Source: Adiantum capillus-veneris
Lineage: Eukaryota > Streptophyta > Polypodiopsida > Polypodiales > Pteridaceae
NCBI GenBank assembly: GCA_014529385.2
Contig: CM043966.1
Coordinates: 35,812,739-35,876,738, forward strand
Direction of reading: 5' to 3'
DNA length: 64,000 nucleotides
Within the stretch, counting starts at the first letter, position 1. Every line of letters begins with the position of its first letter. The notes under the pieces were generated by a model. That model saw only the letters and a program-made list of their open reading frames with translations, did not search any database and was not told the origin of the DNA. Below, one piece after another: positions 33,661-44,841 of this stretch. The position numbers and the translations under genes are program-made.

Positions 33661-34225
33661 ATTCTTCATTAGTGAAATTTTGAACATAAATTATATTAGC
33701 ATATACTTAAATATAATACAAATATTAACATATTAGCTATACTACTAATTTACTATAGCAGTTCTAGATTATGTCCCATACTATATTTAAGGTGCCAAAG
33801 GTTTGGCCTTATGGTCCTAGATTTAGCCAAGTGGTCAACACATATAGGACCAAGTGCACACTGTGCCACAAAACTTGGCCACCACTTCACTTGCCAAAGT
33901 TTAGGCCACATGGTCAATCCTAACTTTCCAATGTTCTTATTATGTCACCTTTTGCCTCGTGGAAAACCTAGGCTTGTTTTCACATACTCAGGCACTTCAA
34001 GCCACAATAAATTGTCATTACTCTTCGGCAACCCTTTTGTTCAAGTCTTTGAAAAAACATTGTTTAAGGCCACCCTAAACCATTTTCATTTAGGGGTGTC
34101 TAAAACTAGCTTTTTGGCAATTCGAGAAGAAAATGGTCAAAGTTTTATACTTAGTTTTAACCACTTGACCAATTCAAATATTGGAAAGCAAGGTCTTGTA
34201 ATACTTTTCTTTGGACATCACACAT
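33661..34225. other. No gene seen
   Basis: One 150-codon frame (33811-34263, +) starts MVLDLAKWSTHIG, but it runs into the motif array (its end reads through TCCACTTGTCC-like DNA) and resembles no family. I do not call it a gene. Confidence 0.4.
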
Positions 34226-35760
34226 TAAAACTAGGTCCCTCACTTGTCCAAGCTATGCTCTAATACAATAAAGGGCTTTTGGTTTCAAGATGCATCACTT
34301 TCCCAACCTTGATTCCATTAAAGAAGCTAGCTCTACTTAGACATTTAATAGCAAGGTCTTGCAGCAGTTCAGATTGAACATTTTCCATGGCAGCTAGGTC
34401 CACCACTTATCTAAGCTATGCTCTAATAGAGTAAGGGGGTTTTGGTTTCAAGATCCACCACTTGTCCAAACTTGATTTGGGAAGCAAGGTCCTATAATAG
34501 TTTGCTTTGGACATTCACCATTACAACTAAGTCCACCACTTCTCCAAGCTATGTTCTAATACACTAAGGAGGTTTTGGTTTCAAGGAGAACCACTTGTAC
34601 GACTCTGTTTTTGGAAGTAAGGTCTTTACATAGTTCACCTTGGACCTTGGGCATTGGATACTACAACTAAGCCCACCACTTGTCCAAGATATCCTCTATA
34701 TATAGCCAAAGGGTTTGGGTTTCAAGATTCACCACTTTTCCAACCTTTCTTCCATTAAAGAAAGGAGGGGCTTTATAACTAGGTCCACCACTTGTCCAAG
34801 CTATGCTCTGATATAGAAAGGGGATTTTGGTTTCAAGGTCCACCACGTGTTCAACCTTGCAAGACTCAAGGGATACTTGGACATTGGAAAGCATAGTCCT
34901 ATAGTAGTTGATAGGTGGCAGTGGGTATTACAACTAGGTCCAACCTATGCTCTCATATAGCAAAGAGGCTTTGCTTTCAAGGTCCACCACTTGTCCAACC
35001 TTGCTTCCATTAAAGAAATGAGGGGCTACGTAAACATTGGCAAGCAAGGTAGCAAGGTCCTAAGGTGTTTCACCTTGGATATTGGGCATTATAACTAGGT
35101 CCACCACTTGTCCAAGCTATGCTCTGATAAAGAAAGGGGATTTTCGTTTCAAGGTCCACCATGTGTTCAACCTTTCTAATATAGAAAGGGGATTTTCGTT
35201 TCAAGGTCCACCACGTGTTCAACCTTGAAAGACTCAAGGGATACTTGGACATTGTAAAGCATAGTCCTATAGTAGTTGATAGGTGGCAGTGGGTATTAAA
35301 ACTAGGTCCAACCTATGCTCTTATATAGCAAAGAGGCTTTGGTTTCAAGGTCCACCACTTGTCCAACCTTACTTCCATTAAAGAAATGAGGGGCTACGTA
35401 AACATTGGCAAGCAAGGTAGCAAAGTCCTAAGGTATTTCACCTTGGATATTGGGCATTATAACTAGGTCCACCACTTGTCCAAGCTATGCTCTGATATAG
35501 AAAGGGGATTTTTGTTTCAAGGTCCACCACGTGTTCAACCTTGAAAGACTCAAGGGATACTTGGACATTGGAAAGCATAGTCCTATAGTAGTTGATAGGT
35601 GGCAGTGGGTATTACAACTAGGTCCACCACTTGTCCAACCTATGCTCTCATATAGCAAAGAGGCTTTGGTTTCAAGGTCCACCACTTGTCCAACCTTGCT
35701 TCCATTAATATAGCAAGGAGGATTTGGTCTCAAGGTTCACCACTTGTCCAACCTATGCAA
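34226..35760 (-). repeat. Motif array subfamily upstream of the DUF7869-like gene
   Basis: GGTCCACCACTTGTCCAA copies in minus orientation are set in a different higher-order unit. Its landmarks are GCATAGTCCTATAGTAGTTG (34891, 35259, 35575; spacings about 368 and 316 bp), TATAGAAAGGGGATTTT and AAGAAATGAGGGGCTACGTA. The extra 52 bp of the longer unit is an internal duplication of the TATAGAAAGGGG segment at 35128-35225. Confidence 0.85.
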
Positions 35761-35847
35761 ACCTTTTTCATGTTGTAGCATGATTTTTTGTTTGAAGAGT
35801 ATTTTTCTATAACTATGGATTTAACAATGTAATCTTTTTACTTACAG

Positions 35848-38800
35848 GATGGACTTCGAATCTGGGGAGAAAGTACATATGATACTTGACAATGAAATCG
35901 TTGGTATTGGTTGTGTGTGTAGAACAGATCCAGATTCCACTTGTGGTGGTACAAAGATAGGGCTGGGAAATGTCTCCATACTAGTGGAGGAATGCTTGAA
36001 GGATGTGGTCCTAACTTTTCCTACAATGGATACTTCATCTCTCCAAGGCTCATTATGGAGTGCTGTTCGATGGTCAAAGCTTATTTTGCAATCTTTTGTA
36101 TTAAATGGGAACTTAATTGATCCACACGAAAGCTACAATGGTGATGAAGAACATGATCATTCTGATCCTCTAGTTACAGATGCAATACCTATGACAAGCC
36201 CATAATTTGAAGCAATGATTCGAGAGTCTTGGAGAAATCAGAGGGTCCTTTTAAAAGATGACACAATGATGCAAACCATGAATGAAGGGACCATCTTATA
36301 TGTATTTCCACATGATTATGTCAACTTTCAGGAACTTGGTCCTGATTGTGTGGGTGTGGGTATTGAAAGAGAAAATGCAAGCATTGATGATGTGGTTGAA
36401 GTGGGTAGCATCACTTTGCTAAAGTGGCCCATCAAGCAGACAACAATGTTGAATGGGAGCCCATTACAACGCTTTGTTCCTGTTGATGGCATGCATGCTA
36501 CATATGAGGATGTATCCAACGATGGCAATGTTGGAAAAAAACTTGATGGGAGTAATGTTGTCCAGTTGTCAAGGAAGAGACGATACACTTTCATGAACAG
36601 GACTCAAAAATCAAAAGCAGCACCAGCTTCGACTTTTTACCTTTCAAACAAATCAATTCAAAGGGTATCATGCATTGATTGTTGTGCACAAAAATGCTGC
36701 CAATTTGCAGATCGTGATATGGTGACAAGGTTACGACAACAATTTTGGGGAGAGTCTCAAAAATCACGCACTAATTATGTTTATGATGTTCTTTCTATAT
36801 GTTATCAGAAAGATGAGAAGTCACGATACCAATTCAGGCTAAATGGCTCTACTGTTTGTTGTAGAGCATGGTATGAGCTACATGGAATACCAAAGACATC
36901 ATTTTATCGATACAAGGAGAACTTTGAAAATGGTGTGCACCAATATGTACATGGGAACACATGTACATTGAGAAGGGGACTTCAACATACTAGTTTAGCA
37001 AGAGCACTACTAAATGAGTTTGTGGAAAACAACTCTGAGAAGATGCCACATAGAAGTAGAACACTGCTAGATGGCTCAAGAGAGACTCAATTGGTGATTC
37101 CATCAACATACAAACAAGTGGATATTTTATGTGAAATCAACACGACACGTGACCAAATGGGCTATGAGAAGAAGCTATCCCAATCTTCTTTTGGTAGAAT
37201 TTGGAACAAAGAGTACCCACATGTCACTTCAACAAAGACGAGTGAGTTCTCTAAGTGCAATATTTGTAGCTCAATCAAGGCAAGGTTAGAAGCTAAACCT
37301 TCTCTTGAAGAGAGAGCTCTTCTCTTGAGGGAGAGAGAAGTTCACATGGCACAACAAAAGAGTTGCAGAAGCCTATATTATGCATGGCGCACGTATTCAG
37401 AAACTCAACCACAAAAATATGTATGCATAATCCATGATAAGATGGATCAAAAGAAGACTGCCATTCCTAGATTACGCATTGTTCCCAAGGGTGTGGATTC
37501 AGGATATAATCTGCAGGTGGCATTGATTGGCATGATCACTCATGGACATGGAGAAGGTCATTACGGACACTTTGTCTTGAATGGTTTGTGGCCAGCTGAT
37601 CCAAATCTTACAATTGGCTCAATTGCTAATTGTTTACATAACCTCGAGAGGATAGATAAGCATCCTCTTGGTGATCTAGTAACAAATGGACTTCCAAGGA
37701 GCAATATTTCACTACTACATGCTTTGAACTCAAGGGATGCTTTGGACTACCATAACTTGAGTGATGGAAAAGAGCCCATTGTGCAGTCGTCAGAAATTGC
37801 AGAAGAGGAATTGGGGTCAACATTTCGCAGATTGCCAGAGAACTTGTTGCTACAATTGGATAATTGTGCAGGGGAAAACAAAAATCGATACTTATTTGCC
37901 TATTTGTCAATGCTTGTTGCAAGGGGTGTTTTCAAAACCATCCAGCTGGGATTTTTAATGGTTGGGCATACACATGAGGACATAGACGCCATGTTTAGTA
38001 GGTTTTCAGAGAAGTTGAGAGTTACACAAACCTATACTTTGCCACATTTGATGGATACATTACGAAACAGCTCATCTTCATCTCCAGCTCCATTTTTTCT
38101 CACAAAGATCCCCGATTTCAAGCAATATTGTGATGGCTATCTTTGTGATGGACAAGACATACTTGTTGGACATTCCAAACCGCTTCAGTTCAGGTTCTTT
38201 ATGCAGGATGAGACACCAATGATGCAATATAAGGCACATGTAGGTGTATCAAGTTGGAGTGGAAGTATTCGCCTTTGGAAAACAGACACAGAAGGCAAGC
38301 CAATGTTACCACATGGAGATCCACCTCTAGTACAAATGGCGGAGTATGTCAAAGCCCACGAAGAAGTCATTTTGGGGCTAAAGAACTATATAAAATTTTG
38401 GAAAAATTTAGGGAATGGTTCAAGTATTCCGCGATATTATAGACCCGTGATAGATTATTGGAGTAAGGTAATTGAAGAGATTGGAAAAGCAATCATATCA
38501 GAGGGAGTCTTGTATGAAATGTTTTGGCCAAAAACTCAAGAATATTCTCACCTACAAAGCAATACAATGAATTTGCAACAAGGAGCAGAAAGATTCCTAG
38601 GCCTTGAAGAGTTGAACGATCATTTTTGTGGGCCTCAACGAGATAGGCCAAGGGAAGAGTTTGACCCTATGTCTGATGTGCACCAAGGTGACTTTCTTAT
38701 GCTTGTTCCGAGTGACACAGAAATCTATCCAGTGTGGCTTGCAATGGCTTTATCTGACATTGATAATGAGCCTACATCACCAAACTACAGAAAACTCTTG

Positions 38801-39076
38801 ATTCAATATTGGGCACCTTGCGCGAGAAAAAGTGGGATGACAGATACTCAAGCTTACAGTAATTGTTGGAAGGGTTATTGGGCTGTCAACTATAAGGACC
38901 CACAAGTGTGGGAAACTATAGATGCAATTGTTTGGTCCTGGAGACCCAACAAAGAAGGACCATTTTCTAGAATAAAGATTCCAGAAAGACATGCTCTAAA
39001 AGCCAAAGAAGGCCTCACTCGTGCACATGAGCCACACTTGGATCAAAGTTCAGATATGGTATCAAATGTGGAGTAG
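35848..39076 (+). CDS. DUF7869-like protein, putative RNase H-fold transposase
   Basis: A 3' splice site (TTTTTACTTACAG) ends at 35847. The frame from ATG 35849 (MDFESGEKVHMILD) runs 118 codons to a TAA at 36203, then continues in the same frame with ATG 36215 for 953 codons; apart from that single stop it is open. The N-terminal part (GLGNVSILVEECL, LQGSLWSAVRWSKLIL) resembles DUF8039-like modules found in plant transposon proteins. In the 953-residue part there are a Cys cluster CIDCCAQKCC (153-162), CNIC (348-351), then CIIHDKMD (D408/D411), LDNCAGENKN (D549) and VGHTHEDID (583-591, E588/D589). The last two motifs mark the DUF7869 core. An acidic triad spaced about 138 and 39-40 residues fits an RNase H-like nuclease, so a DDE/D transposase is likely but unproven. 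Its upstream flank is the same motif array as around the SET and ParB-like genes. Confidence 0.65.
36203..36205 (+). other. In-frame TAA splitting the DUF7869-like reading frame
   Basis: The stop lies between ...MTSP and FEAMIRESWRN. Codon phase is the same on both sides, and no splice pair is obvious around it. Either this copy carries one nonsense mutation, or the 118-codon part and the 953-codon part are made separately, the second from ATG 36215. Confidence 0.8.
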
Positions 39077-39640
39077 AATTATGTGGAGCTTCTATTGTGA
39101 CTATACTAGTCAATTTGTAAACAAAATCTTTTTTGTATCTTCCTTTGTTTTATGTAATTTATAGTTATTATTCAAATCCATGTGTTGTACATCCTCTTGA
39201 CTTTTGGTGTTTATCAACACCACAATCCTATGAGATTTTCACTTTATTTACTAGCCACACATCTCAATTTTTCCCACTTTAAGTGGAAAATTCCCAAATT
39301 ACATGAATTCGGTCGATTTGGAGATTCCCATAATGTGAGATTTTTACCAAAATACCTAATATGGTCTTACAACTTGATTAGATGGCATGTAGAAATCTAA
39401 TGAGTACTCAAATATATCAAGAAAAGGGCATGGATGGCAAATGGCACCACCTGCAATACGCAATAGACTGTCCGTCGAAAGCTAATTTACACAAACATGC
39501 CTCTAGACGCTTTGGCACAAATCAAAAGGAGTGGATGCATCTCAAACATGATTACAGAACAATGGCCTGGAAAATGGCTTGCTAAAAGGTAATGAATTTA
39601 AAAAATTCCTCAATCAACTAAAAAATATGGAGAAGACAGG
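39077..39640. other. Non-coding 3' flank of the DUF7869-like gene
   Basis: AT-rich DNA with no gene. No clear terminal inverted repeat could be recognised by eye. If the locus is a transposon, its right end may lie here or further right. Confidence 0.4.
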
Positions 39641-39699
39641 ATGCACTTACATCAACCTCATAGTCACTCAGGAGCGCTATTGATAAAGACAAGACAATA

Positions 39700-40300
39700 C
39701 AATGAACGGCAAGCAAGATATTAAGCCAAGCAACACCGAGTCACCTTCTCACAACAAAAGTCCATGAGTCCAAACCGCACAAATTGAACACCGAGCATTA
39801 CACCAACAACGCAATGACCAAAATAATCATCAGATTACCAACAACACATCATCCAACAACGACATTAAATGATTTCATGCCAGCAATGCATCCACAATAA
39901 AGTTCACTAATATATTTTAAGAAAGGGATTGTTGAATACTTTGGCCAAAACAAAATTTCAAACTTTCAAAGCACAAAAATCTTCAATCAACGAACGTCAA
40001 CATGCAACATATTAAACCAAACAACAAACAATCACCTTCTCACAACAAAAGTCCACGACTCTAAACCACACAAATCGAACACCAAGCAGAACAGCAACAC
40101 CAAAATAACCAAATCAACCATGAGATTACCAACATCACATCATCCAACAATGAAATTGAATCATTTCATGCCAGCAATGAGTAGTACATCCGCAATAAAT
40201 TTTGCTAATAGATTTCGAGAAAGAGATTCTTGAATACTTCAGGCAAAACAAATCCACAAACTTTCAAAGCACAAAATTCTTCAATACAACTCACCCCCTT
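39700..40300. repeat. Tandem duplication with 291-bp period
   Basis: TCACCTTCTCACAACAAAAG occurs at 39741 and 40032. The following landmarks repeat in the same order (GAACACC(G/A)AGCA, ATGAGATTACCAACA-like, ATCATTTCATGCCAGCAATG, CAAACTTTCAAAGCACAAAA). The second copy leads into a 66-codon minus frame (40405-40205, MPMGSKQHSGRPMS) with one hydrophobic stretch; I do not recognise it. Confidence 0.75.
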
Positions 40301-40775
40301 CAAAATCCATACTATCAGCCCCATCAAAATTGCCACTGCTAATGTACCATTCTTGCGCTTCACTGACATAGGTCGCCCACTGTGTTGTTTGGAACCCATT
40401 GGCAAGCAACACTCAAACTCAATCTCGGGGGGTGCACTATGTAATCATGTAAATGTATAGCCTGAGTTCAAAAGGAGGGGTTTTAAAATGCAAAAAAATT
40501 AGGCAATTTAACAGAGATACATTAAAATAAGGGGGTTTTTAATTTAATTTTGAAAAAATCCTAAAATAAGGGGTCATTTTATTCATTTAAACATGTTAAA
40601 AGAGGGGTTTTTTTAATACCCCACAAATGCACGTTATATAGGGGGTATTGAACGGTGAACCCCCTGAGATCTCAATATGAAATATTCTCTCTTACATTCA
40701 AATGGAGAGACAGAGACAAATGCCTCCTCTTATACAAATTCATCAAACACTGTTCATTGTGGTGGCGCTCAGTAA
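40301..40775. other. Non-coding; G-run rich
   Basis: Several short (A/T)AGGGG(G/T)TTTT blocks occur between 40475 and 40645. No gene is seen. Confidence 0.4.
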
Positions 40776-40925
40776 ATGTTGAGCTCGCTTACCAAGATGG
40801 GCCGCAACAGGATTGTGGGCATGAAGAAGACGATGGTCTTCTACCGTGTGCAAGACCCCAAGGGCATTAAATCCAATTGGGTCATGGTCACAAGAAGCCC
40901 CAAGCATGGCTATTTCTCCCTTTGA
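40776..40925 (+). pseudogene. NAC-domain fragment (subdomain D)
   Basis: An open stretch from ATG 40776 to TGA 40923 reads MGRNRIVGMKKTMVFYRVQD, then PKGIKSNWVM. That is the diagnostic subdomain D core of plant NAC transcription factors (IVGMKKTLVFY-type and NWVM). The conserved continuation (HEYRL) is missing and replaced by VTRSPKHGYFSL. The N-terminal NAC subdomains (LPPGFRFHP-type) are not found nearby, so this is an isolated exon fragment. NAC proteins are DNA-binding regulators in plants; this piece cannot fold alone. It is good evidence that the source is a land plant. Confidence 0.75.
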
Positions 40926-41926
40926 GCGGGCTCCCAGCAATGTGGAAAAGGCAGAGCCATTTTTGCTTCTTAGCGCATTCCCATGAGCCATTGAATGCAT
41001 AGCAATGCATAAAAGTGACAACATGCCTTATGCGAGACAAAACCAAGCGCACGCCCTCTGTAACGCACCTCCCATCAATGAAACGGGCCATAGAGCAGCA
41101 CGATATCATTTATCGCACCTCCCTTCACAACAGTAGTGCCTGCTTTCATCGACGCGTTGCAGAGCAAAATGACTTTGCACCGACTTGGCCCAAAAAGGAC
41201 GTGTGAATCCAAAAACCCTAACCTTAACACCTCTCCTTACACGTGGCACTCATCCTTACTCAAAAAAATGAATGGCTCCAAAAATGCACGTTTTCTCCAC
41301 CAGCTCCCTATGGCCTCTGCATGCCTTGCATCCGTGCAAGGATTTGCAACATGAGCAAGAGCGAGAGCGAGCAAGCCCACGTGAGAAGGGGTTGAGAGTA
41401 GCAAGTCGTGGACAATGGCGTTAAAATACTTATATAAAAGAAACGAGTCCCATTATGAAATTGCATTGTCTAATAATCGCACATGATGACTTGCATATTA
41501 TGAGAACTAGTACGGCTGGCCGCCTTCGGCGGCCTCTCTCTCTCTCTCCCTCTTTATCATGCGTAGAGGACTTTTGGACTGTAGCCTTCAGCTCGCAGCT
41601 CTCAACAAGTGTAAAGGGCACTCTCACTACCATTATAGAATACATATAGATTAAGGAGACAACTCCCTTGAACCTTGCAATCCTTTTAATACACTTTTTT
41701 TGCCAGTATGTCGGTTGAATTTTGGATTCATTAGTTGGAGTGGAATCTTGGGGAGATGCTTTGTGGAGGAAAGTTGGGGACTAAGCACTAGCTGGGGGGA
41801 GTGGTCACGTGCACAAAGTTGTTCAAAAATTCAACACGATCGATGGAAGGAGAAGAGGAAGTGTAGCAACAGAGAAATTTTTTAATGAAATTGAAACCGA
41901 CCTCAAAATTGACATTGAGACTCTCT

Positions 41927-41967
<41 letters not shown>

Positions 41968-42729
41968 CATGCAAGGCTGCAAGTGATGCTAGAAAACAAA
42001 TCCCTCCTCTAGCTGGCTTTGTCTCTTGCGTTGAGTGTGTGCATTGTCTAGCGACCCTCATTAGTGGTAGATATCTGCTGCACCCTGAAGAAAGGGGGGG
42101 GGGGGGGGGGGGGGGGAACTCGTTGAGGGCATGGAAACATGACGGACGGTCCTTGGGCTACTGCAAATGGAAAACTTCATAGATTTTTTCATTGCACATA
42201 TTGAGCAGATGGAGGGGGACACCTGCTTGCAGTCGAGGTGCATCATTCACTGTCGGGAGCGTCTTGCAGTGGTAGGATAGCAAATGGATGGTGTATGTGA
42301 GGTGATCAGAGGGCTTGGGTGCATGCATGCGCAAACATAATCTATTTGTGTGTGTCTGTGTGTGCGTGCAAGAGTGCAATAGCAAGGGAGGCTTCTTCAC
42401 GTTTGCGTGCTTGTGTCAGACCTGCAGCGACGTCCAAATGAGTTAGGCATGGGGTATTTCCATCCTTCTCATGGAGACAAAGTGAGGAAGGGCACATCTA
42501 CACCACACTTTGAGAGTGACAACGATGGGAACGACGAGACTAAAAAGACTGTGGAGGCGGGGAATTGCTGAGGCCAACTGCCTGCAACGTACTTGTGTGT
42601 CGATGTAGGTTTTCCATATGGAAGATCCACTCGCATGAGGGACGGGAGGAGAATAACCCTTTTATTAATGCTCTGCATTCAAGCCGAGAATGCACAGGAA
42701 AGAGGGTTTCATGGCCTGCGATAGATCTC

Positions 42730-42777
<48 letters not shown>

Positions 42778-43130
42778 GTTGTTCCCTTGGAGCGCAAGTC
42801 ATGCATGGTCTCAACTGGAATGGAGAAAGGGTTTGCATGCACTGCTGCAAAACCCTTGGCAAAGCACACGACCAGTGCAGTGAGCTCTCAAAGGGGCTGG
42901 GGCGGGGGGGTCATGCCTCTCTGCTCGCGTGGGAGCATCAGCACTAAAGGGCACAAGTAATTTAATGAAGCCCAAGTGGTGGAATCCTCGGCAGCGAAGC
43001 TAGGACACGGGAATCGGGACGCGCGCAGCTATAGGATGGCCATGATAAACTAGGACACAAAAAAGTAAACTTGGACAAGCAGGAAGCCTATCCAAGTTTA
43101 TTTATCATTTTATGGTTTGCCCACATGTCA
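40926..43130. repeat. Non-coding stretch with CT microsatellites and a poly-G run
   Basis: (CT)n tracts lie at 41931-41965 and 42732-42775, with a shorter one at about 41537-41552. A 23-bp G run lies at 42094-42116. Reading frames crossing these tracts are spurious. No gene is recognised. Confidence 0.7.
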
Positions 43131-43139
43131 ACTTCCCCA

Positions 43140-43350
43140 TCGAGGGTGTAGCGGTTAGTGCATTGGGCTCTCCTGGCGGTGGTGAGGGTTCAAGTCCCCG
43201 TGCCTATGATGGGCGTCTATTTTTTACCACCCTCAATTCGCCTCGAGATTCTCCCTTTCGACCTCCACCACGGATCCCATCTCTCTCTACCTGTGCCCTT
43301 TAATGCTGAGGGTCTTGCAAGGGAAAGCCCTTGAGCCTGGGAAAAAAGTA
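43140..43350 (+). mobile_element. tRNA-derived SINE-like element
   Basis: The head looks like a tRNA promoter. An A-box-like TAGCGGTTAGTGCATTGG lies at 43149-43166, and a B-box GGTTCAAGTCC at 43187-43197, about 38 bp apart, as in RNA polymerase III genes. The anticodon region is not a convincing tRNA fold. A tRNA-unrelated body (pyrimidine-rich, CCTCGAGATTCTCCCTTTCG) follows and an A-rich end (GGGAAAAAAGTAG) near 43345, which fits a plant SINE better than a functional tRNA gene. Target-site duplications were not identified. Confidence 0.5.
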
Positions 43351-43401
43351 GTGGAAATTCCAAAACATTTCCACTAATATAATGGATATTGAGCCAATAC
43401 G

Positions 43402-44238
43402 CTATAGGCTAGAGAAGTAGGAATTGTTTACAGTCAACAAAGATAATTTCAATCCGTTCTTGACAAAGAGAAGGAGCTGGCTTGAGTCCCATAGGAAGCA
43501 CATTCCATTCATACATTCCTTGGGGGACAACAAAACTGGTTTTGTATATGTCCTGAGGCTTGATTTTGAATTGCTAGAAGCCACTCTTTAGGTCAAACTT
43601 TGAGAAGACCCAACAGGTTTTTATCCTGCGTAGCAATTCGTCTTTTAGGGGCAGAGGAAGTCTCTTGGGTTCTAGCCAGTCATTGATAGGCTTGTAACTA
43701 ATCACCGGTCTTTTTTTTCCTCTTTTCTGCTCAGAGTGATTATTGACATAAAATGCCTGACATGCAAATTCATTGTTGGATTGAGAAATTAATCCATCTG
43801 CAAGAAGACAATTAATTTCCTCATGACATAAATTAGTATCTTCCAGAGACATACCAGGATGTGTAGCCTTAAGCCCTGTTGGCTTAGGGTCACCAGGCAA
43901 GGAGATCCAATATTCTTCTCGGTCCCAAAAGGCCAATGGGTTGTCACTTGTTTGTTGTGCCAACTGAGAGGCAATCTGCCCAAGTTGGTTAGAGTATTTA
44001 TCCTTTCATCAACAAACCATTGCAAAAACCGTTCATATTTTTGAGGATTTGGTAGCATAAGAACTACTCCCCCCAGTAAAAAAGATCCGCGGGGTTTAGT
44101 GAGCACAGTATAAAGAAGATCATCCAGAGAAAAGTGAATAGAGGAATCGGGTTGAATAGTAAACGGAGTAAGCTGGGAAATCAGATCAGCACCAATGGTA
44201 AGGTTTGTATAAGGATGAGGCTGTAAATACAAATACAT
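43402..44238 (-). pseudogene. Caulimovirid reverse transcriptase, N-terminal part
   Basis: Frames at 44238-43789 and 43963-43574, plus the stretch to 43402, cover the region between protease and the start of the RT palm. Visible pieces include ISYKPINDWLEPKRLPLPLK, WVFSKFDLKSGF (first catalytic Asp of RT) and VLPMGLKPAPSLCQ (the PxGL-type box). A frameshift lies near 43960 and a stop follows KSGF. The homology stops near 43410 before the YxDD box. Confidence 0.75.
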
Positions 44239-44766
44239 TTATATTTTAGCAGTCCGTAATGCCAGCTTACACAGAACTATTTCATTGATGCGTCCCTTTG
44301 AATTATCATCATATGAAACATTGATTCCATAAGACAGACTTTGGACTAGATGTACTGGAACCAAGGCTTGGTTGATGTAGGAAATAGCAGATCCAGAGTC
44401 CCAAAGAGCATCCAATTGAAAGGACTCTTCTTTAGGGAATTTAATCCATACCTCAGAATAGTATGCTCTATCGTAGCCGGGATTGAACTGAAGGATGTGA
44501 CATCCATTGATAGTTTGTTCAGGAATCCACCCGGTTGTGGTTTCATTAGCAATTTGTGCTAAGGCAGCAAGTTCAAACAAATGTTGGGCCATTCCATAGA
44601 CTAGATCTATCTTGGCTTCAGTAGCTGCAAGTTGGGATTGAACAGATAACAACTGATGTTGGAGTTGTTCACATTTAGAGCTTACTTGTTGGATGGCTTC
44701 CAAGATATCTTTGTCATTCTTGCTACAGATTTGTATGTAGTCAGCTGCATCACTGATTGGGTGCAA
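44239..44766 (-). pseudogene. Caulimovirid protease region
   Basis: The frame has a predicted coiled-coil-like lead (QVSSKCEQLQHQLLSVQSQ) and an aspartic-protease active site LWDSGSAISYIN (DSG in place of DTG). A TAG/TAA at 44239 interrupts it in frame; the continuation (NLTIGADLIS) carries the second conserved protease stretch. It is part of the polyprotein upstream of reverse transcriptase. Confidence 0.7.
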
Positions 44767-44841
44767 AGCAGATGTTGCTGCTTCTGGGTGGTCTGTCTCG
44801 CAGTAGATATTTGATTGTGAGGATGACCTCGACCTTCGTAG

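Noticed and set aside
33811-34263. 150-codon frame as a gene
   Set aside because: It resembles no family, lacks splice or start context and ends in the motif array.
39077-39640. Terminal inverted repeat of a DUF7869 transposon
   Set aside because: No matching inverted sequence could be found by eye on the left side. The ends remain undefined.
43187-43197. A functional tRNA gene around the GGTTCAAGTCC B-box
   Set aside because: The A- and B-boxes are present but no convincing anticodon stem or 7-bp acceptor stem can be drawn. A SINE head fits better.
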